Shown here: in pieces, positions 10,244 through 21,213 of the stretch
How positions within the stretch are numbered: the first letter of the stretch is position 1
How the letters are laid out: every line of letters starts with the position of its first letter
DNA from: Sordariomycetes sp. S80-01Y
Lineage: Eukaryota; Ascomycota; Sordariomycetes
Direction of reading: 5' to 3'
Assembly: GCA_037042185.1 (NCBI GenBank)
Contig: JAXQJY010000026.1
Coordinates: forward strand, 310,001 to 374,000
DNA: 64,000 nucleotides
The notes under the pieces: model-generated
The model's input: the letters and a program-made list of their open reading frames with translations, nothing else
What the model was told of the DNA's origin: nothing
Databases searched by the model: none
Made by a program: the position numbers and the translations under genes

Positions 10244-12403
10244 TGAAGTGTTCGTCTGATCAAGCCATGCGGTGCGCCAAGCCGCGCAGGGACGTCCAAG
10301 ACCTGGTGAGTACGTAGGATGATGGGTTTGGCAGGAAGCTTGGATCGTAGGCTCGATGACCTGAGCGGAGGATCAGATACGCGTACGTTGATTCGCCTTC
10401 CTTTGGAGTCCGAAGTCGGCTAACCATCGATCTTAGCCCCGTTGGGCAGTGCCTTCGAAGGGGACAAACAGAGATTCAGTGAAGTAGGTAAGAAATGAAC
10501 ATAAGTGGTCGTGCTGTTTGCTCGTGTAAGTTTTTAGTATCTTGGACTACTTCATGAACGATTAGAATGTGTGTAGCCGGTGAATCTCAGCTATCATACT
10601 GCTTCGTGATCTTTCGTGCTGGGAGCGGTCTTTGTGTGAAGCTTTTCTGTGGCCGCTGAACAGCGCCACAAAACTTTGATCTGCTTCCATTCATAAATTT
10701 GATGACGGTTCAAAAGACCAAAAAGACTCTGGCATTCATCGTATAGATGACAAACACTAAGACATTTTCTAAAAGGCGAGCTTCGCTAATTGGGGCGTAA
10801 ATCGAATATCCAGCATCGCGATGTGGCTTCCGGGTAGTTGCTGGTTTGCCACGAGGGACGGCACGGCGAGGCCCATCATCATGAAAATTATGCTTGGAGT
10901 CATGAGTAGGTGCAGGAAATAACGTTCAGTTTTGGTGCAGTCAATGGTACTATGCATTCATTGTCTACCTTGATAGCGCTGCCGTCTGGAGTGAGCTGCA
11001 GTGCGAGCACTTTCAATTGAAAGACTACAGGCGTAGTGGAGTTGCGAGCGCCAGAAAAGTCACAGGGTGTCGTTCCAAGCACTGCGTGTGATGCCAGACT
11101 TTCGCCTTCAATAAATCATCATCTAGGGACTTCGTTGCTTATCTTGCGTACTTTGAGCTCCGTATCACGAACCGCGCGACTGCGACGGCGATGCCGAATC
11201 GCCAAACGTGAAGGCATCGCCAAAATCATAAACATTGGGCGGCTCAAAATGGAGCATCGCTGATGCGACGCATTAGTTTCCACATGCGGCGGCAGAAGAA
11301 ACCGATTCCACGAGGCTCCTGTAATGTCAGGTACCAGGTCTGCGGGACGGTCGACACGCCATGGCGTTACAGACTGATGAAGCCCCCCTGGACTAGACGC
11401 AATACGGGGGTCATGTCCGCACATTCTCGCAGCGAGATGACCCGAGGGTTGGTTGACGACGAAGCCTCCAGGCTCTCGAGAGCACCTGATGAAGGGCATA
11501 TCCTGTTGCAACGAGCATCATGTGGTTGATGATGAGTCCAGTCTGTTGTTTCTGTCGATTCTTCTGCTAGTTCACCCTAAAAGAAGCTTAAGCTTGGCTT
11601 ACACCCCCAAGATCCAGACCCTCTTCTTGTTCGCCGCCACCACCACCATCAGCCAAGACCAAGGATCAGGGCTGCAGCATCCCAGACGTTGGCCGTTTAC
11701 ACTATCGACCAATCACGCAGCCGCCATATCTCGCTGCCCAGCGCTTATGCTGGAGGCTGCAGCGCCTGATCGCATCGCAGACGCCCTGTTCTGTCTCGGC
11801 TCGCTCCCGAATGCAGGAACAGGGGAACCCAAAACACCAACAAGTTTTATCCCATGTCCCCCTCCCCATCTTTTAGAATGACGCGCTCGCCATCACCGCA
11901 AACAGTTTCAGGTGGTGGAACCGAAAATTCACCAGACCGCATGTTCCAGCGCTGCGCGAGAGATGACATTTGCTGACGGTGAGCCGCCAGAGGAGCCGCC
12001 CGGCGCTGCCCAGGCCCAGGGAGCCGCATCTGCATCACGAAAAGCCTCATGGGCCGCAGCCAAGGCGAACCTGGCACGGTGGGCGCCTGGGTACCCATCG
12101 CATCTCGCCCCCTTCTGGCAGAGATGTATCGAGAATCCCCACCTGCCATCTCGTTTGGAGGCGTTCCTCCACCGGCAGTCCGAGCGCATAGGCCGGTTTC
12201 TGGCCTGACGTGAAGCCAAACATGCTGGCGGCCACCCAGCCGCCCTGAAACGCCAACCGCTACCTTCCCGGCTCTCGACCCGCCTATCCAGATGTCCACC
12301 TGCAGAGACATGGCCCAAGGGCTTCAACGGCCGTGGAGGGATCCCGGCATGGCGTCCACGTCCAGGTGGACCGGTCTAATCTTGGTCTCGAGAGACGGCA
12401 TAC
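10244..12403. other. 2.2-kb intergenic region between the transporter and AA9 genes
   Basis: Divergent promoter space. It contains several unsupported open frames of up to 154 codons on both strands with no domain and no consistent coding bias. A GGCTAA hexamer occurs at 10418-10423. Nothing else was recognised. Confidence 0.5.
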
Positions 12404-12410
12404 ATATAAG
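12404..12410 (+). promoter_or_regulatory. TATA box of the AA9 gene
   Basis: ATATAAG lies about 235 nt upstream of the start codon and is followed by a pyrimidine-rich stretch and an A-rich leader just before the ATG. This is typical of highly expressed fungal genes with long 5' leaders. Confidence 0.45.
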
Positions 12411-12640
12411 GCTGCCGTCCTCACCCTCCAGTTCGATTCTTTTCCTCTCCAGGCTCATATCGCAGCAATTCAATTCTGTCCTTCCTTGGTCTTTTCCGCT
12501 CTTTATTCTGCTTTCCAACTCAACTTCATTGACTGAAGTCTTTCTTTCAACCCGCTAGTCGGTCTATTTGCAAAACTCACAACACTCATTCCAAAAACAA
12601 CAAGACACGGCCAGTCCAGTCCCCTTCGAATCTTTTCAAG

Positions 12641-13714
12641 ATGCCTTCCACCACCCGCACCCTCGCTTCCGCTCTCGTCAGCGCCATCACCGTCTCCGCC
12701 CACGGTTTCGTCTCCAACGTTGTCATCAACGGCGTCTCCTACTCCGGTTACGATGTCACCAACTTCCCCTACAACTCGGACCCCCCCACCGTCATCGGCT
12801 GGTCCTCTGAGGCCACTGACCTCGGCTTCGTCGCCCCCGACGCCTTCGGTGATGCCGACATCATCTGCCACCGCGGTTCCCAGAACGCTGGCGGCTTCGC
12901 CACCGTCGCCGCCGGTGACTCCCTCTACCTCCAGTGGAACACCTGGCCCGAGTCCCACCACGGTCCCGTGATCGACTACCTTGCCAGCTGCGGCGACGTC
13001 GGCTGCGAGAGCGTTGACAAGACCTCGCTCGAGTTCTTCAAGATCTCCGAGAAGGGTCTCATTGACGGCTCCGGCGCCCCCGGCACCTACGCCTCCGATG
13101 AGCTCATGGACAACGAGCTCGGCTGGATGGTCCAGATCCCCGAGGACATTGCCCCTGGCAACTACGTCCTCCGCCACGAGATAATCGCCCTGCACTCCGC
13201 CGGCGACGCCAACGGCGCCCAGAACTACCCCCAGTGCTTCTCTCTCCAGGTCACCGGCTCCGGTACTCGCCAGCCCGAGGGCGTTCTCGGCACCTCGCTC
13301 TACACCGCCGACGAGGATGGCATCCTGTTCAATATCTACACTCCCCTCGACGACTACCCCATCCCCGGCCCCGCCATCCCCTCTGGCTACTCGGCCGTCG
13401 CCCAGACCGTCTCTGCCGTTGAGTCCACCGGCACCGCCACCGTCGGCTCCGGCGATGCCCCTGCTCCCGCTCCTACCGGCGGCAACGGTGGCAACGACGA
13501 CGAGGAGACTCCCGCTCCCCAGCCCACCGGCGGCAACGGCGGCGAGTCCTCTGCTGTCGAGCCTACCCCCGCTCCCACTCCCGTTCCCTCCACCACCACC
13601 AGCGCTGTCGACGCTCCTGAGCAGACCCAGTCTCCCCCTGACACCTGCGCCCTCAAGAAGCGCTCCAAGAAGAGCAAGAAGGCCAAGAAGGCCAAGCGCG
13701 CCCTCCGCGCCTAA
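12641..13714 (+). CDS. AA9 lytic polysaccharide monooxygenase with lysine-rich C-terminal tail
   Basis: An intronless 357-aa secreted copper enzyme that oxidatively cleaves cellulose or related glucans. The signal peptide ends at Ala20, so mature His1 is His21 (HGFVSNVVING), one half of the histidine brace. The second copper histidine is His106 in ESHHGPVIDY. His185, Gln194 and Tyr196 (ALHSAGDANGAQNYPQC) are the second-sphere and axial residues. The catalytic domain ends near residue 250. An Ala/Pro/Gly/Thr-rich linker with two repeats of PTGGNGG follows, and the protein ends with Cys334 and a strongly basic tail (about residues 337-357, many KK and KKAK units) instead of a CBM1. Electrons could come from the CDH encoded at 2610. 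Family assignment is firm; regioselectivity is unknown. Confidence 0.95.
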   Translation: MPSTTRTLASALVSAITVSAHGFVSNVVINGVSYSGYDVTNFPYNSDPPTVIGWSSEATDLGFVAPDAFGDADIICHRGSQNAGGFATVAAGDSLYLQWNTWPESHHGPVIDYLASCGDVGCESVDKTSLEFFKISEKGLIDGSGAPGTYASDELMDNELGWMVQIPEDIAPGNYVLRHEIIALHSAGDANGAQNYPQCFSLQVTGSGTRQPEGVLGTSLYTADEDGILFNIYTPLDDYPIPGPAIPSGYSAVAQTVSAVESTGTATVGSGDAPAPAPTGGNGGNDDEETPAPQPTGGNGGESSAVEPTPAPTPVPSTTTSAVDAPEQTQSPPDTCALKKRSKKSKKAKKAKRALRA

Positions 13715-14450
13715 GCGATGACCGCGGTCGTCTCCTGACGGACGGACAACATGAGGTTCAGAAGGGGTGGAAAGAGGTGGACCTGTCCAGTGTTTTATTC
13801 TGCTGTATATATGAGCCTCGCTTTGTACCAAGATAGGGATAGAAGAAAATAGGATGACGCTCCTCTGGAGCTGATGCATTCCCAACTGAAGCGCAGCAAG
13901 CGGGTGACTGTGAATGTGATGACCCAATCTATCTCATGAAGTATCCTTTGACAGGCAGTCCCATATGTGAAGCTCTGGAAGAGTCACTTTACTTTGTTTG
14001 ATGTAGCAGAAGCTGATGAGAAGCTCAGTCGTTGCGTCGCTCATCCCGTTCCATGGGGCCCCACTTGAGTCCTCAAGGAGAGTCACCAAAAAGGGGTAAA
14101 CTTTGTTGACAAGACAACAAACTCTGTACAAATTGAATCACTGCTGATCACCTTCAAATCAGGTAGGTGTCTTCGATGCAGTGCACGATAGATTCTACAT
14201 ATATCAAAGTGACTCATTCAGCTGATCTGATTCCCAGCGTGACATCGCCCCGGCACCGTCCACGTGCCCGTAATTTCCGCCGTCTGGCAAGTGCCGGAAA
14301 ACTTCTTCTCATCAGGCCATTTCCTCTCAGCCTCAGTAATTCCCCATCCTCATAAATAAGCAGCTTTCTCTTTTCTCTTTCCCCATTAATCATTTTACTT
14401 CTGACTATTCTAATCGTCATCACGACCATCACGACTTGAAGCAATCGAGT
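13715..14450. other. Intergenic region downstream of the AA9 gene
   Basis: About 0.7 kb with the AA9 3' end and the next promoter. Small open frames have no supporting features. Confidence 0.5.
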
Positions 14451-15238
14451 ATGCAGACAGACATCGAGGCCCTGCAGTCCCCTGCAGCTGATGGCACTCA
14501 GCGCTTCTCGCGCGACGCGTCAGGGGAGTTCCTCAACGAGAAGCCCACGGCTGAAAAGTCAGAGAAGGGTCAGCATTTGGCGCCCAGTTCGCGCTTTACG
14601 GGACATCAGCTGTTTTACGTATTTGCGCTCGACGGGGTTGGCGGGATGGCCATCAGCGCGGGCGTTAACTTTGCCATTGCTTACGGTGAGTGATGCGCCC
14701 CAGGCAGGGGTATCAGTGGGCGGTATGCTGATGCTTGCAAGTCATGTACACGACGCAGAACACCGAGAAGAACCCCATCCGGCTCTTCCAGCTGCCGAAT
14801 ACGCTGGCTGGCGATGCGGCTGTTACCATGATCGTTCAGTGCATCCTAACCTGGTTCGTGGAATGGGGTCTCGTGGCGCACGATCTGTCAAATCGCTCCG
14901 TCCAGCCCATCGGCTTCATCAGACAGCCCTCTCACCCGCTTCTGCGGTGGTGGTTCTTCCTCGACGGGAGCAAACCCAGGAACGCATTCATGAACGTCCT
15001 CCAGCAGGCTTTGCGAGGTTTCCTGCTCTGCGTCCCCGCATTCGTGCTTCTCTGGCCCGTGGGTGTTGGCGCCTTGACCGCGTTCGGTCAGAAGAACGGA
15101 GGAGACTGGGGGTATGAGGACCGATGGGTGCCGCAATTTTTCAAGTTCGTACTCGGTGGACTGCTGGGATTACTGACGACGCCGCTCATGGCCATGTTCT
15201 GGCTCGTCAAGGCGGGATGGGATGCTCAGGAGGGATGA
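14451..15238 (+). CDS. DUF2456-like fungal membrane protein
   Basis: Two exons, 14451-14685 and 14742-15238, are joined across a 56-nt intron and give 243 aa. The junction restores FAIAYVMYTTQN. Residues 1-45 are hydrophilic; about four to five hydrophobic segments follow (GMAISAGVNFAIAY, TMIVQCILTWFVEW, FLLCVPAFVLLWPVGV and FVLGGLLGLLTTPLMAMFWL). The order and the phrases PIRLFQLPNTLAGD and QPIGFIRQP fit my recollection of the fungal DUF2456 family, which has no known function. The start was chosen as the first ATG in frame. A database search is needed to confirm the family name. Confidence 0.75.
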
Positions 15239-16606
15239 GTTGGCCGAAATGGACGGGGCAGACTCTGCTGGTCACAGAGTTGATTGCACCAACACCTAAT
15301 GATGCACCACGACGCACGACTCATGATGGATCAAGACTCACGAAATAGAAGCTATACGATAGAACCATAATACCTAATCAATGCACGCAGGCTTTAGCCC
15401 CGGGATATGAATAGAGCGCTCGTACAGCAAGTGTTGATGGCTCAGCCCGATGCAGGTCCAAAGATTCAGATATCGCTGGATTTGCTGCTGCCATCCTTTG
15501 AGGCCACACTCAAAAACCACACCCATTTCGATGCTCAGTATACGGTCTACTTGAAGTCTGCTGACACCATGGTAACCGGAGCTCACATAGTGTACTTCCC
15601 ACGTCGAATGCATTGGGATCGCCTGGAGCCGCACTTCCGAGCAATGCCCGCAACAGAGGTTGCGCTAGATGGCTGGTCTTTCAGAAGTCCAAGTCACCGG
15701 ATACCATGTGTACTTCGTCCTCGGAATGCACATTGCCGCTCACTCAGCCCCCGAGTGTTTCCTCTCTTGGTGCAGCCCTCGCACAGGGCAGCCTCTTGAG
15801 AGGTCCGATCCCAATGCGGGGGGCGGTGCACTTACACCGTGACCAGTCATATTCCAAGAACTGCACAGTGCTCTTGGCTGCAGAAATCTCGTTCTTGATT
15901 TAATAAAACATGGCAAAGTCTTCAGCAACTTCGGGTCTGATGCTCTGGTAACTGGTGCCCGTCAGAAAGCGGCGTCGCTGCTAGGGTGTAGATCGCTAGC
16001 TGAGGTTTCGGCCGGGTGACGCCGTGACTCGGCCGATAAGCCTGTAGGAATCTGTGGCTCTGGGTGAGAACTCACAGCTGAGGGATGCAGATGCACAGAT
16101 ACATTGCTCGTGAACATCTGCGAGTCTTTCTGAGGCTTAAGAAAGATGTTCGAATATTGATATGAGCGGTCTTCAACTTCGTTGCTTTTGCCTCGGTCCA
16201 TGTGGGCTGTCAGACCAACCCAAGTGAAGCAACGCCGTGATGAAATAAACCCATTGGTACATACGAATTGGTCGTAACGAAATCTTCTTTGCCTAAACAT
16301 TACGGTTTCCAGAGCCAAGTGCCCAAGAAACGTCCTCGCTTCACCGACTTCGATCGACAAGTCCTCAACAGTGCATGCAGCTTGATCGACTGCCCAACCG
16401 TCGTAAGCCGGGGGATAGGTGCCGCTACCCCAGCGGATCCAGTGGCGGCGTCGCCCGTCTCGAGCCGCACGGCGTCATCCCGATCCTTCAACTTACTGTC
16501 CGCCGCGAGAGTCGCACATGTACCAGCTCGGCCCCTCTTCCTCTCAGCTTCCTCTTCGCCTTACCTGCCCTCCCCAGGCCCCATCAGCTGGTATTGATTG
16601 ACCACC
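15239..16606. other. 1.4-kb intergenic region
   Basis: Opposed open frames at 15407-15799 (+) and 15374-15634 (-) have no domain and no neighbouring support. I see no gene here beyond the promoter of the downstream peptidase gene. Confidence 0.45.
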
Positions 16607-18301
16607 ATGAAAAGCTTCATCAAGGCCATCGGCCTCGGTCTGGCGACGCAACAAGCTTGCGCCACCATCGCCCCCGGTGCGCTCCACCAGGTCCCGCACG
16701 TCCACGCGGTTCGCGAGCAGCGACTCGTCGAGGAGACCCTCGCGAAGAACAAGCTGCCGTCGTACAACTTCAGCGTTCCCATTGACCACTTCCACAATGA
16801 GACCAAGTACGAGCCGCACTCGGATGGATACTATGACCTGCGCTACTGGGTCGACGATACCTACTACAAGCCTGGCGGACCGGTTATCGTGATTGGGTCC
16901 GGAGAGCTGACCTCTGTCCTTCGCATCCCGTACGTCGAGACGGGCATTGGAAAGATCCTGGCAGAGGCCACCGGTGGATTGACCGTTCTGCTTGAGCATC
17001 GGTACTATGGCACCAGCTACCCGGTCCCGGACCTGTCGCCCAAGAACATGCGCTTCCTGTCCACTGAGCAGGCCATGGCCGACACCGCGTACTTCGTACG
17101 CAACGTCCAGTACCCGGGCCTGGAAGACAAGAACTTGACCTCGTACACCACGCCCTACATCATGTACGGAGGCAGCTATGCCGGCGCCTTCGCAGCTCTC
17201 ATGCGCAAGGTCTACCCGGAGGACATTGCCGGCGCCATCTCGGGAAGCGGCGTCACCAAGGTCATTCTAGACTACTGGGAGTATCTCGAGGCCGCGCGTC
17301 TCTTTGTCGAGCCCAGCTGCGTCGAGATGTCGCAGAAGATCACCGACATCATCGACAAGGTCCTCACCGGTGACGAGAAGGCTGGCAAGAAGCTCAAGGG
17401 CTTCTTTGAGCTCGAGAACCTGGCGGACGACGACTTTGCCTACTTCGTCAACTGGGGCCTCATGACCCTGCAGGCCACCCACTGGGACCCCGATATTGAG
17501 GAGCCCGACCTGGCCCAGTATTGCGCGTCCATCACCTCCGACACGGCCTGGTACTCCTCCACCCGCACCGTCGCGAAAGATGCCGCGTACGTGCTGGAAA
17601 AGGCCGGCTACGGCGACGATGTGGACACCATGCTCCCCGGCTTCCTGAACTGGATCGGCCGCACGAGGAAGTACATCCGCGACATGGACGAGTGCAAGCA
17701 GAGCAACCTCCTGGGCGAGACGTGCCTCACCAAGCGCGGCGCCATCGACGACGTCTCCATCCCCCAGGGCATGCTCCGCCCGTGGACGTACCAGACCTGC
17801 ACGCAGTGGGCGTACTTCGTCACTGGCAGCGGCACGCCCGAGGACCAGATGCCCCTGATGTCGCGGCTTGTGGATTTTGACTACGCCACCATGTGGTGCC
17901 CGGACGTCTTCGGCATCCCCGCCGAGCCTGACGCGGACTCCATCAACCACTTTGGCGAGTACGGCTTCAGCCATCACCGTCTTGCCTTCGTGGACGGCGA
18001 GCACGATCCCTGGCGTCAGGCGGGCGTGCATCGGCTCGGGGAGAACGAGGACCGCGAGTCCACGGACTCGGAGCCCTTCATCCTGATAGAGGGCGCTGTC
18101 CACCACTGGGATGAATTTGGCCCCAAGCCGAACGCAACGGGTAGCTGGCTGCCGCCCAAGAACGTGCAGGAGGCCCATCAAGAGGAGATTAGATTCGTCA
18201 AGCTGTGGCTGAAGGAGTGGGCCGAGGAAAAAGCCGAGAGGGAGGCACAAGGCGTGGAGGACTACTACGGCGAGGTGAACTTGGACGATTTGGAGCTGTA
18301 G
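16607..18301 (+). CDS. Secreted serine carboxypeptidase, family S28
   Basis: An intronless 564-aa protein that starts at ATG 16607, giving a good signal peptide (MKSFIKAIGLGLATQQACA). Family S28 enzymes cleave after proline (Pro-Xaa carboxypeptidase, dipeptidyl peptidase 7 relatives) in acidic surroundings. The catalytic triad is visible: Ser190 in MYGGSYAG, Asp467 in VDGEHDPWRQAG and His499 in GAVHHWDEFG. LLEHRYYGTSYP is the conserved stretch after the first strand, and several Cys residues suggest disulfides. The C-terminal 40 residues are acidic and Lys/Glu-rich. A likely role is extracellular or vacuolar digestion of proline-rich plant proteins; this is inference. Confidence 0.93.
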   Translation: MKSFIKAIGLGLATQQACATIAPGALHQVPHVHAVREQRLVEETLAKNKLPSYNFSVPIDHFHNETKYEPHSDGYYDLRYWVDDTYYKPGGPVIVIGSGELTSVLRIPYVETGIGKILAEATGGLTVLLEHRYYGTSYPVPDLSPKNMRFLSTEQAMADTAYFVRNVQYPGLEDKNLTSYTTPYIMYGGSYAGAFAALMRKVYPEDIAGAISGSGVTKVILDYWEYLEAARLFVEPSCVEMSQKITDIIDKVLTGDEKAGKKLKGFFELENLADDDFAYFVNWGLMTLQATHWDPDIEEPDLAQYCASITSDTAWYSSTRTVAKDAAYVLEKAGYGDDVDTMLPGFLNWIGRTRKYIRDMDECKQSNLLGETCLTKRGAIDDVSIPQGMLRPWTYQTCTQWAYFVTGSGTPEDQMPLMSRLVDFDYATMWCPDVFGIPAEPDADSINHFGEYGFSHHRLAFVDGEHDPWRQAGVHRLGENEDRESTDSEPFILIEGAVHHWDEFGPKPNATGSWLPPKNVQEAHQEEIRFVKLWLKEWAEEKAEREAQGVEDYYGEVNLDDLEL

Positions 18302-18647
18302 ACGATGAATTAGCGTCAGGGGTTTGACTAGAATTTAAGCTAGCAATGAATTGCGTTTGGTCTTCAGGTTACGGAAACAGCACAGCAGCAAAAGTGGTGG
18401 AAGTAACTCATATCATTGACCCGGATTTTATCAACGGGGTTACCCAAATACGCCCATAGTCTAAGAATATTCACAAGAGCTCGCTCAAAAATCCAGAAGC
18501 CAGAGCCTCAACCCTGGATGCAAGATCAGTCATGACGCATGTGTGTCTGCCGACAAGAAGAAATGCCCATATATCAATCCCAAGATAGAAAAGCCAGATC
18601 CGTGCTGGATCGAGAATCATAAACGCCCGCTAAGTGTCCCGTAAAAT
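18302..18647. other. Convergent 3' intergenic spacer
   Basis: About 0.35 kb between converging genes. Only 3' untranslated sequence is expected. Confidence 0.5.
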
Positions 18648-21213
18648 TTAGAATGTCTTGGTCCTGGCATCCGCAACCGCCGCCTCGACCGCTTCCTGCA
18701 GATCGAAGTGGAACAGAGGCCTGTTCAAGCCCTGCACCACAACCTGCCGGGTTCCCATGAGAGGCCTCTTCTGCTCCAGCGGCGCCGAGGCGGTTTCGAT
18801 GTCGTCTTCGCTGCGGCTCTTCTCCTTCAGGTTGGGGTTGCGGTTGTGCTCGCCCATCAGCTCGGCGATGGAGAAGATGGCCTGGCCCTGCTCGTCGTTC
18901 TCCTTGCGCAGGCCGAAGCCGGCGGCCGCGAGACCGCGCTTGGTCCAGCGGTTGGTGATGTTGGCGAAGTGCCAGTCGACCGTGTCGGGGCTAACGTAGC
19001 GGTCCAGCTGGTTGCGGACGTCGATGAGGGCCTGGACGGAGGTGGCGTCGATGTTGTTCACGGTGGAGAAGTCGAGGACGATGGCCTTGAGGGTCGGGCG
19101 GGTGTCTTCCTCGTCCCTGAAGTTGCGAGGTTCGGCGTCGTTCCACGGGCGGTCCTGCTTCTGTTAGACTGAGTAGATGGTACGAGGTAGGAAGATACTT
19201 ACGCCGAGCTTTCCAAGCCGGGCGGGATCGGTGCGCCGGGTCGACTTGAAGACTACCTCGGAGAGGTGGTTGAGGTAGCGGGATGCGTTGGGGTAGTTGA
19301 AGCCCTCGGCGAATCGGTAGACGAAGACACCGGGGTACGGGTTGTCGACGAGGATGTCGGAGTTGGTGCCGTCGTCGTGCTCGACGGGCAAGAAGCCGGG
19401 ACGCAGCGACAGCTCGTGGTCTTCCTCGTACTTGGGGTCACCGCCCAGACCACCCTTGATATCCTTGATATCCTTGGGACCCTCGCCATCGGAGCTCGGG
19501 GTGCTGCCGCCGAGGTTCTGGCGGACGGTCCTGATGCGGGCACGACCGAGGAAGCGGCCCTGGCTGAGGAACAGACGCCAGATGAGGACAGCAAAGGACG
19601 CGGCGATGGTGGTGTAGACGCCATTCTCGATGTTGGTGAAGACGGTGACCAGGACGCCGCCAAAGAAGATGGGAACCTCGTGAGGGGCAACGCGCCAGAA
19701 CTGGAAGACGGTCCTGGGAGGAGTGATGACATCGCACACGGCGTGGATGATGACGGCCGCGAGACCAGCGTTGGGAATGTACCAGAAGACGGCGGTCAAG
19801 GCGTACAGCGCGAGCAGCACGACGATGGCGGTGATGACACCGGCAAAGGGAGTGCGCACACCCGCCTTGGACTTGATGGCCGTCCGCGAGAAGGATCCGG
19901 TGGCGGGGTAGGCGCCCAGGAAGGGACCGAGCAGGTTGGTGACGCCGATGGCGACGAGCTCCTGGGAGGGGTCGATCACGTAGTTGTTGATGCGGCCGAA
20001 GGACTTGGAGATGGCAATGTGCTCGATGAGCATGACGATGACGGCGGCCGGAAGCTCGGTAACGAACGCCTGAATGATGGGGATGTTGATGGTAGGGACG
20101 GCAGCGTGACGGAAGCCTGAGGAATGTTAGTGACCGGATACCACAGCCTTTTGTCTCTGAGCTTACCAGAAGGAACATCACCGACTACGGAGATCCTGGG
20201 GTTGTCGCGTCGGTGGATGTTCATGCCGGCACTGATGCCAGTGTACAGCAAGATGACGAAGGCGGTGCGCAGCGTCGAGACGAAGAAGTAGATCTTGGCG
20301 CGGTGCGGCTGCTTCTTGGCCATGAAGCCACAGACCCAACGAACCAGATACAGCAACGTCAGGGCAGACAAGCCGAGCGCAGCATCGATGGACGTATTGG
20401 GAAGGCCCTTCAAGGTGTCGATAATGACGAGATGAGCTCCTCGGCCGCGGGTGGTGATGTCAGGAATGCCCATCAGCTTGGGGACCTGACCAGCCGCAAT
20501 GGTGACCGCCGAACCCGTCATGAAGGCGCAGATGGCCGGCAGGGGAATGAACTCGACGAGCCATCCCAGACGAGCCAAGCCGAGGAAGGTGATGATGGCG
20601 CCCGTGATAACGGCCAGAGCAGACGCAATCAGGTTGGGCGAGATGTCCGGGAGGTCCTGACGGGCGCGCTCGACAACGTTGCCGGTGACCTGAGACATGA
20701 CAGCGACAGGCTGCGAACGTTAGCTTGGGGGCTGTCTCAGAGGGGGGTTGTTTGCGGTGAGACATACGCCGATGGTGATGTCCTTGGACGTGGCGAAGAA
20801 CCAGTAGACGAGAACACCCATGAAGGATGAGTAGAGACCATACTCGACGGGCAGAGTGGCCAGCTGAGCGTAGGCCATAGATTGAGGGACGACAACGGCG
20901 CCGACGGTGGTACCTGGCATGTATCAGCAACCGCACAGATGAACGCAAGACGAGAGAGTGAGTACTCACCGGCAATGAAGTCACCGAGAAACCAGGTCCA
21001 GTTGTACTTGCCAATCCACGAGATGAAGGGAAACAAGTTGTAGACGTAGCGTCCAACATCTCTTCCGCTGGGGGTGTGTTCCTTCGCCCACTCAAGGACG
21101 GTAGGGTCTTCCTCAGCATAAGGGTCCGCGTTGGCGACGGGAGGAATAGGCTCCTCAGGCTTGCTGGCGTCGATGCCAAAGGCCTTGGCCAGCTTCAACT
21201 TGGTCCCAGACAT
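18648..21213 (-). CDS. SulP-family sulfate permease with STAS domain
   Basis: Five exons on the minus strand: 21213-20970, 20913-20768, 20710-20167, 20116-19203 and 19160-18648 (786 aa). Introns are 42-57 nt and all junctions keep frame, for example DFIAG|TTVGAVVVPQSMAYAQLA, the conserved TM1 region of sulfate transporters. About 10-12 membrane segments follow, including EHIAISKSFGRINNYVIDPS and GVTNLLGPFLGAYPATGSF, which are SulP hallmarks. The C-terminal third is the cytoplasmic STAS domain (VLDFSTVNNIDATSVQALID). Length and layout match the fungal high-affinity sulfate permeases (Neurospora CYS-13/CYS-14, Aspergillus SutB). It imports sulfate at the plasma membrane for Cys/Met synthesis. 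Control by a CYS3/MetR-type bZIP is expected from the family but was not demonstrated here. Confidence 0.95.

Noticed and set aside
11119-12311. Frames of 130 and 154 codons upstream of the AA9 gene
   Set aside because: No domain, Arg/Gly-rich random-like composition, and they lie in the promoter and leader region.
12503-13927. 474-codon open frame antisense to the AA9 gene
   Set aside because: Glycine/valine-rich mirror of the LPMO coding sequence; no independent support.
15374-15799. Opposing frames of 86 and 130 codons
   Set aside because: No domain, no leader or splice support, and the two overlap each other.
16607-18301. Long antisense frames (for example 17267-18250) within the S28 peptidase gene
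   Set aside because: Codon-bias shadows of a clear sense gene.
19266-20120. 284-codon plus-strand frame opposite the sulfate permease
   Set aside because: Asp/Gly/Glu-rich mirror peptide of the permease exon; no domain.
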